DNA of 64,000 bases from Hydrogenovibrio halophilus DSM 15072 (GCF_000384235.1 NZ_KB913033.1:310001-374000), one strand, 5' to 3'. Counted from the first letter of the stretch, positions 17,225 to 27,563 are shown. The notes: generated by a model not told the origin, from the sequence alone. Program-made: numbers and translations.

Positions 17225-17872
17225 ATGTCAGAATCGCACTCTAACAGCCGCCACGGCGGCGCTCGTCCGGGCGCCGGACGCAAAAAAGGCAGCGGCCCTT
17301 ATGGCGAACCCACCCGGGTGATGCGCGTACCCGAATCCAAAGTGAGCGCCATTCGTCATTGGCTGAAAGCACAGGCCAGTCAGGCGGAATCGGACCCGGA
17401 TTCGGAGCAGAATTCGGAATCGACCTTCCCCCAAACTCTGAGCCGTCAAGGCCATCAACTGGCGCGCCCCGATTTTGCCAGTTCGGTGTCCCTGCCGCTC
17501 TACAGCCACAAGGTCACCGCCGGTTTTCCCAGCCCGGCCGACGACTACATTGAAACCCGTCTGGATTTGAATCAAAAATTGATTCCACACCCCCACACCA
17601 CCTTTCTGGTCACAGTGGAAGGCGACTCCATGCAGAACGCCGGAATTGAACGGGACGACATACTGGTGGTGGACCGGGGACGCACTCCGCAGAATGGCGA
17701 CATTGTGATTGCCTCCGTCCACAGCGAAATCACCGTCAAACGGCTGAAGACGGAGGGCGACATTCTATGGTTATTGCCGGAAAACGATCGGTATCCGCCA
17801 ATACCGGTCAGGGACGACAGTGAGATCACGCTCTGGGGTGTGGTCACCGCTACCATCAAACAATTCAGATAA
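17225..17872 (+). CDS. umuD: N-terminally extended UmuD
   Basis: S24 self-cleaving accessory factor of polymerase V, 215 aa instead of about 139. The C-terminal part matches E. coli UmuD: cleavage A99-G100 (VTAG-FPSP), nucleophile S135 (GDSM), general base K172 (TVKRL), with the same spacings (35 and 37). The extra 75 or so N-terminal residues are basic and low in complexity at first (GGARPGAGRKKGSG), then a possible helix (VPESKVSAIRHWLKA). In Acinetobacter an extended UmuD acts as a repressor of DNA-damage genes, so a DNA-binding role is possible here. Start ATG at 17225; the longer in-frame form would run into umuC. Confidence 0.9.
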   Translation: MSESHSNSRHGGARPGAGRKKGSGPYGEPTRVMRVPESKVSAIRHWLKAQASQAESDPDSEQNSESTFPQTLSRQGHQLARPDFASSVSLPLYSHKVTAGFPSPADDYIETRLDLNQKLIPHPHTTFLVTVEGDSMQNAGIERDDILVVDRGRTPQNGDIVIASVHSEITVKRLKTEGDILWLLPENDRYPPIPVRDDSEITLWGVVTATIKQFR

Positions 17873-17879
17873 AGAGATC

Positions 17880-17904
17880 AAAAGGCCTGTCAGAGCGACA
17901 GGCC
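17880..17904 (-). terminator. Terminator of comEA-like gene
   Basis: GGCCTGTC (17884-17891), loop AGAGC, GACAGGCC (17897-17904). On the minus strand it is followed by TTTT, so it ends the leftward gene. Confidence 0.6.
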
Positions 17905-17911
17905 GGAAGGT

Positions 17912-18166
17912 TCATTCGAACTCGAGATCGTCCCGGTTCTTTTCCAGTGTTTTCGCGCCAATGCCTTTGACAGCCAGCAGATCTTCGGCCTGTTCGAACT
18001 CCCCATTCGCTTCCCGGTAGTCAACAATGCGTTCGGCCTTGACCTGACCGACCCCATTGAGCTGCACCAACTCGGACACGGACGCTTCGTTCACATTGAC
18101 CGAACCGGCCCAAGCCGCCATCGAAAACAGACTGGCAAAAAGAAAAGTCATCACTTGTTTTAACAT
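17912..18166 (-). CDS. ComEA-like helix-hairpin-helix protein
   Basis: 84-aa exported protein: signal peptide (residues 1-20, ending AWA), then tandem helix-hairpin-helix DNA-binding motifs (VSELVQLNGVGQVKAERIV and LLAVKGIGAKTLEKN). ComEA binds incoming DNA in the periplasm during natural transformation; short forms such as this occur across gammaproteobacteria. A strong ribosome site (AGGAGGA) precedes the ATG. Stands 2 kb from a LigE-type ligase, another protein linked with competence. Confidence 0.88.
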   Translation of the reverse strand: MLKQVMTFLFASLFSMAAWAGSVNVNEASVSELVQLNGVGQVKAERIVDYREANGEFEQAEDLLAVKGIGAKTLEKNRDDLEFE

Positions 18167-18358
18167 TCCATCCTCCTAGAAAAGTGTCATAAACGCGTAT
18201 CACGCCAACACACTCTATCATACGGATTTTTATGAATCAAAACTTTTTAAGAGGACGCGTTTCTCTGTAAGAACCCGTCCGGCAAACGCATCTCATCGAT
18301 GAAACACATGGCATGAAACCAACCAACGCTGGGGATGTCTATTTGCGCCCGGATTGAG

Positions 18359-18364
18359 TATAAT
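18359..18364 (+). promoter_or_regulatory. -10 box upstream of methyltransferase gene
   Basis: TATAAT at 18359-18364, 94 nt before the start at 18458; no convincing -35. The rest of the 291-bp gap 18167-18457 shows no RNA gene or riboswitch I recognise. Confidence 0.35.
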
Positions 18365-18457
18365 GCCCTGCAGTTTTGCAATTGAATGGCAACCCGTGAC
18401 AGGCGATGGCAGAAACCGAAAGGCCTGTGCACCACAAAAAGAACTTGAGGACCCAGC

Positions 18458-19105
18458 ATGAACTTTGACCAGGCCCGCTTCAATATGGTTGAGCAGCAAA
18501 TTCGTCCCTGGGACGTGCTAGACCCGCACATTCTGGAATTATTCAGCGAGATCCCGCGGCACCACTTTGTGGCCCCGGAGCAACAAACGCTGGCATACAG
18601 TGACTTTGAGCTGCCGATCGGCAAGGGACAAACCATGCTGCCGCCCAGAGTGGAAGCCCGCATATTACAGGGGCTGACCCCTTGCGCAGACGACAAGGCG
18701 CTGGAAATCGGAACCGGTTCCGGCTTCACCACCGCCTTGCTGGCGGCCAGCACCGAGTCGGTCACCACGGTCGAGATCCATCCCGAATTACAGGACACGG
18801 CCAAAACGCGATTGCAGGATTTTGACAACATTGTCTTTGCACAAGGCGACGCGCACCAGGGCTGGGAAGACGGCCAGCATTACGATGTGATTTTTGTGAC
18901 CGGTGCCGTGCCCAAAATGGTCGACGCGTTCAAGCAACAGCTGACTCTGGGCGGACGACTGGCGATCACCACCGGACAGGCCCCGGCCATGACCACACAG
19001 ATTCTGACGCGCGTCAGCGATCAGGAATGGGCAAGCGAACCGCTGTTTGAAACGGTTCTGCCCTACCTGGTGAACGCCGAACCCGGTGAAACCTTTCAAT
19101 TCTGA
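18458..19105 (+). CDS. Pcm-like SAM-dependent methyltransferase
   Basis: 215 aa, resembling protein-L-isoaspartate O-methyltransferase: N-terminal FNMVEQQIRPWDV and SAM motif I LEIGTGSGFTTALL. The Pcm substrate loop (normally around an ISAPH/ISQP sequence) is replaced by KGQTMLPPRVEA, so true isoaspartate repair is doubtful. Homologues of this divergent type are common in proteobacteria and often precede outer-membrane genes; here it is alone. Ribosome site TGAGGA. Confidence 0.75.
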   Translation: MNFDQARFNMVEQQIRPWDVLDPHILELFSEIPRHHFVAPEQQTLAYSDFELPIGKGQTMLPPRVEARILQGLTPCADDKALEIGTGSGFTTALLAASTESVTTVEIHPELQDTAKTRLQDFDNIVFAQGDAHQGWEDGQHYDVIFVTGAVPKMVDAFKQQLTLGGRLAITTGQAPAMTTQILTRVSDQEWASEPLFETVLPYLVNAEPGETFQF

Positions 19106-19147
19106 AACCGCTGGGCTGCCGTTGATCGGAATGCTGGTCGAAACGGT

Positions 19148-20137
19148 TCAGGGCAAATCCGGGCGCGCCCGCAAAAACACCGGAAATCGGGGTTTGCCGT
19201 GGCGCGTGCGCCCATAATATTTGAACGTAATCCACTCGCCGATTGCAGGGGGATTCCGACGCTGGCGATCACTCAAACCACTGCCAACCGAAAACGGCTG
19301 ATCAAACCCTGAATCCTCTGCCGGTTGACACCGCAAAGACCCCACCATGCCCTGCAAACGACCTTTTCCCGGGCGATACCCTTGAACCCGGCATTCTGCG
19401 TCCTGATGCAACTTCACCTTCAAAGCCTGATCCTGACGACCGGCCACATACGCCTGGTTTGGTGCCCGCACCACGGCGCCTTCCGCCCCTTTTGCCTGCA
19501 AGCGTTCAAACAGACGTTTGAAATGGGCTGAATCGCGCAGACGCGTCTGCGTCACCACTGCCACCGACTCGACGTCCCTGGTGCGAAGATAACGTGTCAT
19601 TTTGGCCAGACGCTGAGACAACCCTCCCTGCGCATCAGGCACATCAAACACCTGATAAGTGATTTGATCCCAGCGCTGATCCGGCACCTGCTGGCGCACG
19701 ATGGACAGGGTTTCGGCAAAAGCCTGTCTGGCCAGCCACAATTCGCCGTCCAGAGCAAAAGGTGGCAAAGCGTCAATGAACCATTCGGGGGCCTGTATTG
19801 GATTGCCCTGACGGCTCCAAAGGCGCTTGCCATCCCAGTAAGCACGCATCCCGTCATACTTCTCACTGAACCACCAGCCGGTCAGGGAAAAATCCGAGAC
19901 AGGCGTGGTGGTAGACAAGGCTTCGAGTCGCTCGGGGGGATAGATTTCAAGCAGAAAAAGTTTTGGCGGTTCCGCCAGAGAGGGTAGGCAGAGGGCGACC
20001 CATAACAGGATCGCTTTTTGGGAGACACGACGAAAAGCCCCCGTCCAGACCCAACAGACGCGTGTTAGGAGACGGGACACCATCGGGCGCAGGGCCGAAA
20101 AAGAACGGAATGGAAAAAGTCGTCGGCGCCCGAACAT
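19148..20137 (-). CDS. ligE: Periplasmic-type ATP-dependent DNA ligase (LigE)
   Basis: Minimal ATP-dependent DNA ligase, up to 329 aa. Adenylation motif I EKYDGMR (K93), motif III ALDGELW, motif IV GAEGAVVR and motif V LKVKL precede a small OB domain; no extra DNA-binding domain. A hydrophobic signal segment (about 42-55, ending SLA before EPPK) suggests export. LigE is linked with competence and extracellular DNA in Neisseria and Haemophilus relatives. The start is uncertain: an ATG at 20083 would shorten the long N-terminal region. It lies 18 bp after the CheZ-like gene and may be read through from the che operon. Confidence 0.85.
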   Translation of the reverse strand: MFGRRRLFPFRSFSALRPMVSRLLTRVCWVWTGAFRRVSQKAILLWVALCLPSLAEPPKLFLLEIYPPERLEALSTTTPVSDFSLTGWWFSEKYDGMRAYWDGKRLWSRQGNPIQAPEWFIDALPPFALDGELWLARQAFAETLSIVRQQVPDQRWDQITYQVFDVPDAQGGLSQRLAKMTRYLRTRDVESVAVVTQTRLRDSAHFKRLFERLQAKGAEGAVVRAPNQAYVAGRQDQALKVKLHQDAECRVQGYRPGKGRLQGMVGSLRCQPAEDSGFDQPFSVGSGLSDRQRRNPPAIGEWITFKYYGRTRHGKPRFPVFLRARPDLP

Positions 20138-20155
20138 GCGTCAAGCAGCCCCGGG

Positions 20156-20725
20156 TCAGAACAACTCAAAGGGATCGTCGTCTTCCACCGGCTGGCTCTT
20201 CAAACGTTCCCGCATACGGCCTTTCATGACTTCAATGGCCTCATCCACCGGTCGCTCCTGGTCAAAGATCAGCTCAAAAAGCTCTTCTTCTTCCTGCATG
20301 CTGGTGCCCTTACGAACGTTCAGTTTGAACGCTTCCCACTGAGCCTGATCCTTGGCATGCATCTCATGCGAAACGATTTCTGCCAGCCCGGAAAGGCCCA
20401 CAGAAACGTGATTCAGGCGCTGAGACAACTTGTCATAAAACTGAAAGGCAATAATGGCCTGATGCATTTTCTCCGACAGGTCCGATGTCTGCGTCAGCAG
20501 AGAGGCGTTGTGCTCGGCCATCCCATCAACCTGATCCGTCATGTCGGCAATTTTCTGACTGGATTGTTCAATCGCCTCCAGATGCTGCGACATGTAGGTA
20601 AACGAATCAATCAGCGTATTGACCGAATGATCGCCTTCGTTGATCGACAACTCAATCTGCGCCACCGACAGATTGAGCATCAATATGGTTTCCTGAACTT
20701 CTTTCGCGCCTAAAGCAAATGACAT
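20156..20725 (-). CDS. Putative CheZ-like chemotaxis protein
   Basis: 189-aa, almost wholly helical protein that I do not recognise as a named family. Residues 10-95 look like coiled coil; the segment FQFYDKLSQRL (D98, Q102) has the DxxxQ spacing of the CheZ catalytic pair, which in this window is FQDLTGQ in the true CheZ at 50067. It ends DDDPFELF, similar in character to the tails of the chemoreceptor and CheD. It lies 12 bp after cheA in the same operon. A CheY-P phosphatase or CheA-associated role is inferred, not shown. Confidence 0.55.
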   Translation of the reverse strand: MSFALGAKEVQETILMLNLSVAQIELSINEGDHSVNTLIDSFTYMSQHLEAIEQSSQKIADMTDQVDGMAEHNASLLTQTSDLSEKMHQAIIAFQFYDKLSQRLNHVSVGLSGLAEIVSHEMHAKDQAQWEAFKLNVRKGTSMQEEEELFELIFDQERPVDEAIEVMKGRMRERLKSQPVEDDDPFELF

Positions 20726-20737
20726 AATTTCCCCGGG

Positions 20738-22882
20738 TTAAGCGGCATTGTTCTGACTGCCAGAACCTTTATGATATGACAGTGTTTCCGAAATATCCAG
20801 AATCAGTGACACCGTGCCATCCCCGAGGATGGTGGCCCCGGCAATGCTCTGGATTTTCATGAAATTCTGATCCAGACTCTTGATGACCACCTGCTGCTGC
20901 CCCAGCAGGTCGTCAACAAACACCCCGGCACGACGGCCGCCGTCTTCGACCACCACCAGCAAACCTTGCTCAAGGTCGGTGCGGGCATCGCTCACACCCA
21001 ACAGCTTATGCAGACGGATCACCGGGATGTACTGATCCCGAAGTTTGTAGAGTTCGGTCTGTCCACCAATGCCCTTGACCAACGACTTGTCCACCTGAAT
21101 CGATTCGACGATGGAGATCAATGGGAAGACGTAATTCTGTGAGCCGACTTTGGCCAGCTGCCCATCGAGAATGGCCAGCGTCAACGGCAGTCGAATGGTA
21201 AACACCGACCCTTTGCCCAGCTCGGTTTTGACCTCCACCGTACCGCCCAGACCGCGGATATTACGCCGCACCACATCCATGCCCACGCCACGGCCGGACA
21301 CGTCTGAGATTTCGTCGGCGGTCGAAAAGCCGGCATTGAAAATCAAATCCACAGCTTCCTGATCACTGAGCTTGTCATCTTCGGAAATCACGCCTTTCTC
21401 GATCGCCTTCTGACGCACCTTGTCTGCATTGATGCCGGCCCCATCATCGGTAATCTGAATCAGGATATTGCCACCCTGATGGAAAGCGGCCATTTTGACC
21501 ATGCCGGTTTCCGGCTTGCCATTTTCCAGACGTTTTTCCGGTGACTCCACGCCATGGTCGATCGAATTGCGCACAATGTGAACCAGCGGATCGGTCAAAG
21601 CCTCGAGCATGGTTTTGTCCAGCTCGGTGTTTTCCCCTTCCATGACCAGGTCAATCTTTTTGCCCAGTTTCTGGCTGACGTCGTGCACGATCCGCGGCAT
21701 GCGATTGAACGCAAAGCTGACCGGCAGCATACGGATGTTCATCACGCTTTCCTGCAGATCACGGGTGTGACGCTCCAAATGAGTCAGCCCTTCTTTGAGC
21801 TTGTCCACCCACTCTTCACGGTTGGAAGCCGCCTGACCTTCCTGCGCCTCCTGATCGACCTGCTCGGCCTGTTCGCCAAACTGACTGAGCATGGACTGGG
21901 TAATGACCAGTTCGCCAACCAGATTGACCAGTTGATCGATTTTGCTCAGGTCCACCCGGATCGAACCTTCCTGTTTTTTGGCTGGCACGGGTTTGTCGGC
22001 CGCTTTTTTGGGCGCGGGCTTGGCAGCGGGCTGGCTGGTGGCTTCCGCCTCGGGTTTTTCCGCACGGGGTTGCGCTTTGGTTTCCGCTGCCGAAGGTTCG
22101 GCCTGAGGGGCGGCGGCAGATTCTGCCGGTTTGTCCTGTGCGCTTGCCGGTTCCGGCGCTGTGATTTGAATTTCGGCCCCATCGCCGTCGATCCATTCAA
22201 ACACCTCACGCACATCGTCTTCCTTGATGCCGTCACCGGAAAGGGTCAGGTGCCAGCGCAGGTACACTTCTTCCGGATTGAACGCCTCCAGTTCAGGCAC
22301 ATTGCTGTCGTCCGCCTCGACGCTCAAATCGCCGAGTGACTCCAGTTCACGGAAAATCCGAATCGGTTCATTGCCGGTCTGTAAAAGCGTGTTCTCGGGA
22401 ATGACTTCGATTTTCCAGTCGCCCCCGGATGCCGGTGCTTCCACGGCCTGTTCTGCTGCGGCGCTGTCACCGCTGCTGGCTTCGGCCGGCGCATCCCCGC
22501 CGTTGAGCAGCTTTTCCATCTGAGCCTGAACTTCGCCGGCCTTGTCGTGATCGATTTCTTCGTGGTTCTGCAGGGCCGTCATCATGTCGCGCAGAATATC
22601 GACCGCATGCAACATCACATCGGTGGCTTCCTGAGTCACATCACGGCGTCCGTCCCGCATCTCATCGAGCAGGGTTTCCAGCACATGGGTAAAGTCGATG
22701 ATGTCGTTGAAGCCGAAGGTCCCACTGCCCCCTTTGATGGAGTGGGCCGCACGGAAGATTTCATTGACTTTTTCGGTGTCCGGTGTGCCAGGTTGAAGAT
22801 CCAGCAACCCGGTTTCCATAATATCCAGACCTTCAAAACTCTCTTCCAGATAAGTTTGGCGGAACGTTTCCATCATATCCAT
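20738..22882 (-). CDS. cheA: Chemotaxis histidine kinase CheA (accessory system)
   Basis: 714 aa. HPt domain with H47 (AAHSIKGGSGTFGF), a P2-like region, a long Ala/Pro/Lys-rich linker (about 245-305), dimerisation domain, HATPase domain (N-box RNSIDHGVESP, G-boxes DDGAGIN and GRGVGMDVV) and a C-terminal CheW-like domain. Phosphorylates a CheY, probably that at 14264. Lies between cheD (21 bp) and the CheZ-like gene (12 bp). No cheW is adjacent, so it must use the flagellar-cluster CheW or one elsewhere. Three Met codons near the start leave it uncertain by a few residues. Confidence 0.95.
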   Translation of the reverse strand: MDMMETFRQTYLEESFEGLDIMETGLLDLQPGTPDTEKVNEIFRAAHSIKGGSGTFGFNDIIDFTHVLETLLDEMRDGRRDVTQEATDVMLHAVDILRDMMTALQNHEEIDHDKAGEVQAQMEKLLNGGDAPAEASSGDSAAAEQAVEAPASGGDWKIEVIPENTLLQTGNEPIRIFRELESLGDLSVEADDSNVPELEAFNPEEVYLRWHLTLSGDGIKEDDVREVFEWIDGDGAEIQITAPEPASAQDKPAESAAAPQAEPSAAETKAQPRAEKPEAEATSQPAAKPAPKKAADKPVPAKKQEGSIRVDLSKIDQLVNLVGELVITQSMLSQFGEQAEQVDQEAQEGQAASNREEWVDKLKEGLTHLERHTRDLQESVMNIRMLPVSFAFNRMPRIVHDVSQKLGKKIDLVMEGENTELDKTMLEALTDPLVHIVRNSIDHGVESPEKRLENGKPETGMVKMAAFHQGGNILIQITDDGAGINADKVRQKAIEKGVISEDDKLSDQEAVDLIFNAGFSTADEISDVSGRGVGMDVVRRNIRGLGGTVEVKTELGKGSVFTIRLPLTLAILDGQLAKVGSQNYVFPLISIVESIQVDKSLVKGIGGQTELYKLRDQYIPVIRLHKLLGVSDARTDLEQGLLVVVEDGGRRAGVFVDDLLGQQQVVIKSLDQNFMKIQSIAGATILGDGTVSLILDISETLSYHKGSGSQNNAA

Positions 22883-22903
22883 AATGTTGTTACCTCAGCT
22901 CGC

Positions 22904-23482
22904 TCAGAATAGTTCGACATCGCCCTCGACAGGTTTCGATCCGATGTTGTTGATGTAGCGGCTTTCTTCTGCCACCAGTGATTGATTGTGCATCGCATTC
23001 AACCGGCGTACCCGTACGCGGCCTGAATTGGGGTAATAAAGCACCTTGCGCGGATAAATGTCGCCAATGTCCTGCGAGATGATTTTAAACCCTTCCGTAT
23101 AAATGTAATCAAACGCAAAGCCAATATTGTACCAACCGATGTTGCTGGAGCCGGAATTCATGATCCGCCCCCCGCCAAACAGCTTGAATTCCAGGCGTTC
23201 GCGCCTTGCTCCGGAGCTCAACAGGGCGTTGACCAGATTTTCCATCGCATAGTTGCCATAACGATTGGCACCGGACAATTCCGATGCCCCGGTGCTGTTT
23301 TTGTCCACTGGCAGCATAAAATGATTCATGCCGCCGACACCGGTCACCGGGTCCCGGGCACATGCGGCGATACAGGACCCCAGGACAGTTTCAATGCGTT
23401 CGTTATTTTTGGTGACATAAAATTCACCGGGCAGGATTTTGATGGTATTCAAACCTTCTGCCGGATCCACACTTTTCTGCAT
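22904..23482 (-). CDS. cheD: Chemoreceptor glutamine deamidase CheD
   Basis: Deamidates receptor glutamines, 192 aa. Catalytic pair C37 (GSCIAAC) and H54 (GGMNHFMLP), spaced as in characterised CheD. It ends EGDVELF, nearly the same as the receptor ending EGEIDLF at 9260. First gene of the leftward cheD-cheA-CheZ-like operon. The ribosome site is weak and no clear promoter was found in the 129-bp gap to tadA. Confidence 0.95.
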   Translation of the reverse strand: MQKSVDPAEGLNTIKILPGEFYVTKNNERIETVLGSCIAACARDPVTGVGGMNHFMLPVDKNSTGASELSGANRYGNYAMENLVNALLSSGARRERLEFKLFGGGRIMNSGSSNIGWYNIGFAFDYIYTEGFKIISQDIGDIYPRKVLYYPNSGRVRVRRLNAMHNQSLVAEESRYINNIGSKPVEGDVELF

Positions 23483-23611
23483 AAAGGGTTCGATTTTGAT
23501 ATTTTTTAGAGATTACCGACATTGTACGCATTTTCGTTGGGCAGTGGAATGAATTTCCAGCCATTGAAAACCGGTTTGGGCGACGAAAAAAGGGGGACGG
23601 GATTGGGCCGT

Positions 23612-24094
23612 TCAGCGTCGTTTGGCGCGAAAAAACGCTTTCAACTGATCACTGGCCTGAGACTGACACAGACCGATGTCGGTGGCAATACGATGGTTCA
23701 AACAGGGGTGCGCCACCAGATCCATCGCACTGCCGGCCGCGCCGGTGCGTGGGTCGGTTGTGGCAATGACCAGACGGTGGATGCGCGCATGCACCATGGC
23801 CGCCGCGCACATCGGACAGGGTTCCAGAGTCACATACAGGGTCAGGTCGGGCAGACGGTAATTCTGCAACACGGAACCGGCCGCGCGCAACGCCACAATT
23901 TCGGCGTGCGCGGTCGGATCATTCTGCTGAATCACCCGATTCCAGCCAGCGGCCACCTCGTTTTGCTGCGCATCAACCAGCACCGCGCCTACCGGCACTT
24001 CGCCTTCCTGTTCCGCCTGTTCCGCCAGTGTCAGCGCCCGCTGCATCCAATGCCAGTCGGCTTCGCTGGCCCATTCAGGCAGAGAAGGCATCAA
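23612..24094 (-). CDS. tadA: tRNA-specific adenosine deaminase
   Basis: Converts A34 to inosine in tRNA-Arg(ACG). 160 aa. Zinc site H63 with catalytic E65 (PTAHAEI) and C93/C96 (LEPCPMCAAAM). It follows guaA by 6 bp, a common gammaproteobacterial order (guaB-guaA-tadA), and is probably translated from the same transcript. Confidence 0.95.
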   Translation of the reverse strand: MMPSLPEWASEADWHWMQRALTLAEQAEQEGEVPVGAVLVDAQQNEVAAGWNRVIQQNDPTAHAEIVALRAAGSVLQNYRLPDLTLYVTLEPCPMCAAAMVHARIHRLVIATTDPRTGAAGSAMDLVAHPCLNHRIATDIGLCQSQASDQLKAFFRAKRR

Positions 24095-24100
24095 GCAGCC

Positions 24101-25681
24101 TTACTCCCATTCGATCGTGGCGGGCGGTTTGCTGGAAATGTCGTAGGTGACACGGGTAATGCGCGGGATTTCATTGATGATGCGGTTGGACACTTTTTCC
24201 AGAAAATCGTACGGCAGATGCGCCCATCTGGCGGTCATGAAATCCACGGTTTCCACGGCCCGCAAAGCGACCACATAGTCATAACGACGGGCATCGCCCA
24301 CCACACCGACCGACTTGACCGGCAAAAACACCGCAAAGGCCTGGGACGTTTTGTCGTACAGCCCGGCTTCGCGCAGTTCGCTGATGAAAATATGGTCGGC
24401 CAGACGCAGAATGTCGGCGTACTCTTTTTTGACTTCGCCCAGAATACGAACGCCCAAACCCGGTCCCGGAAAAGGATGGCGATAGACCATGTCCGAAGGC
24501 AACCCCAGGGCCACGCCCAGTTTTCGGACCTCGTCCTTGAACAGTTCGCGCAAAGGCTCCAGCAGTTTCAGGGTCATGTCTTCGGGCAGACCGCCCACAT
24601 TGTGATGCGACTTGATCACTTTGGCCTTACCGGTTTTGGCCCCGGCCGATTCGATCACATCCGGGTAGATGGTGCCCTGGGCCAGCCAGTTGACCTCGGT
24701 CAGTCTGGCGGCTTCGGCATCGAACAATTCAATAAAACTGTGGCCGATGATTTTGCGCTTTTCTTCCGGATCGGACACACCGGCCAGCTTGTCCATAAAC
24801 GCATCCACCGCGTCCACCCGGATCACCTTGATCCCCATGTGGTCGCCAAACATCGCCATGACCTGATCGCCTTCCTGATAACGCAACAGCCCGTGGTCAA
24901 CAAACACACAGGTCAGCTGGTCGCCGATGGCCTTGTGCAGCAAAGCCGCCACCACCGAGGAATCAACCCCGCCCGACAGGCCCAGAAGCACTTTGTCTTT
25001 GCCCACGGTTTCCCGAATCCGGGCCACACTGTCGTCAATGATGTTGCCGGTGGTCCAGAGCTTTTCACAGCCACAGATACTGACCACAAAGCGTTCCAGA
25101 ATGCGGGCACCTTGCAGCGTATGCGTCACTTCCGGGTGAAACTGAATGCCATAAAACCGTTTTTGCTCATCGGCCATGCCCGCCACCGGGCAATTCCCGG
25201 TGGAAGCCATCAACTTAAACCCGTCTGGCATCTGATCCACGCGATCCCCGTGGGACATCCACACATCCAGCATGCCATAGCCTTCTTCGGTGACATGGTC
25301 CTCGATTTTATCCAGCAGTTGGGTATGGCCCCGTGCACGCACCTGCGCGTAGCCGTATTCATGCTCACTGGAATGAATCACCTTGCCGCCCAACTGTTCG
25401 GCCATGGTCTGCATGCCATAGCAAATGCCCAACACCGGCACCCCCAGCTCAAAAATCTGTGGGGCCGCAATCGGCGCATCGTCACCGGTCACGGTTTCCG
25501 GCCCGCCGGACAGAATCACCCCTCTGGCCCCGAAGTTTTCAATGGTGGTCAGTTCGGTATCCCAAGGTTCGACTTCGCAGTAAACCCCAATCTCACGGAT
25601 GCGCCGCGCAATCAACTGGGTGTACTGCGAACCGAAATCCAGAATAAGAATGCGGTGATCGTGAATATTGGGCTGGGTCAT
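24101..25681 (-). CDS. guaA: GMP synthase (glutamine-hydrolysing)
   Basis: Aminates XMP to GMP. 526 aa: class I glutamine amidotransferase domain with C87 (GICYGMQ) and His in FHPEV, then the ATP-pyrophosphatase domain with P-loop [10 protein letters not shown], then the dimerisation domain ending ATIEWE. It follows guaB after 127 bp that contains a palindrome copy. Confidence 0.97.
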   Translation of the reverse strand: MTQPNIHDHRILILDFGSQYTQLIARRIREIGVYCEVEPWDTELTTIENFGARGVILSGGPETVTGDDAPIAAPQIFELGVPVLGICYGMQTMAEQLGGKVIHSSEHEYGYAQVRARGHTQLLDKIEDHVTEEGYGMLDVWMSHGDRVDQMPDGFKLMASTGNCPVAGMADEQKRFYGIQFHPEVTHTLQGARILERFVVSICGCEKLWTTGNIIDDSVARIRETVGKDKVLLGLSGGVDSSVVAALLHKAIGDQLTCVFVDHGLLRYQEGDQVMAMFGDHMGIKVIRVDAVDAFMDKLAGVSDPEEKRKIIGHSFIELFDAEAARLTEVNWLAQGTIYPDVIESAGAKTGKAKVIKSHHNVGGLPEDMTLKLLEPLRELFKDEVRKLGVALGLPSDMVYRHPFPGPGLGVRILGEVKKEYADILRLADHIFISELREAGLYDKTSQAFAVFLPVKSVGVVGDARRYDYVVALRAVETVDFMTARWAHLPYDFLEKVSNRIINEIPRITRVTYDISSKPPATIEWE

Positions 25682-25775
25682 TGTAAAAGTCTCTTAGTGA
25701 TTGAACAAACGGAAGAAGTGAACATCAAAAGGGGGTCAGGCGGCATCCAGATGCCCACCTTGACAGGGTCTTTTG

Positions 25776-25787
25776 ACCAGGCCTGGT
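25776..25787. repeat. Iterated palindrome, copy 5
   Basis: ACCAGGCCTGGT extended to a perfect 22-bp palindrome, 21 nt after the guaB stop. A decayed half copy, ACCAGGCCT, lies beside it at 25793-25801. Confidence 0.95.
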
Positions 25788-25808
25788 CAAAAACCAGGCC
25801 TTCTGGCA

Positions 25809-27338
<1,530 letters not shown>

Positions 27339-27477
27339 TCAGTATTTTTTAACCAAGTGACAACAAAGGCGGCGCCCCGCCAGCACACCGGACTTTTAAA
27401 CCTTTTTTCAATGACTTATGCCAATGACAGGCTGACTGACCGTGGCCATAAAGACGTTGGCCTGAAAAATTGCGTTC

Positions 27478-27506
27478 ATTATAAAGATTGACAGCCTCCG
27501 GGTAAA
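27478..27506 (-). promoter_or_regulatory. Candidate guaB promoter
   Basis: Minus strand TTTACC (27506-27501), 17-nt spacer, TATAAT (27483-27478); leader of about 200 nt. Its spacer overlaps a rightward -35, TTGACA at 27488-27493. Confidence 0.4.
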
Positions 27507-27563
27507 CTTAATAAGTTATACAGCCATACGATAAATGTAAAAAAACCGCTGTTTGGCGGGTTT
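27488..27563 (+). promoter_or_regulatory. Rightward promoter and hairpin before lipoprotein gene
   Basis: TTGACA (27488-27493), 16-nt spacer, AATAAG (27510-27515). About 25 nt further is a hairpin (CCGC-TGTTTG-GCGG with flanking A-run and GTTT, 27538-27563) resembling a weak terminator or attenuator. A second possible -10, TAGAAT, lies at 27591. The remainder of the 378-bp gap shows nothing else. Confidence 0.3.

Noticed and set aside
23483-23540. Sigma28 promoter upstream of cheD
   Set aside because: GTCGGTAA resembles the GCCGATAA -10 element, but no TAAA-type -35 lies at the proper distance.
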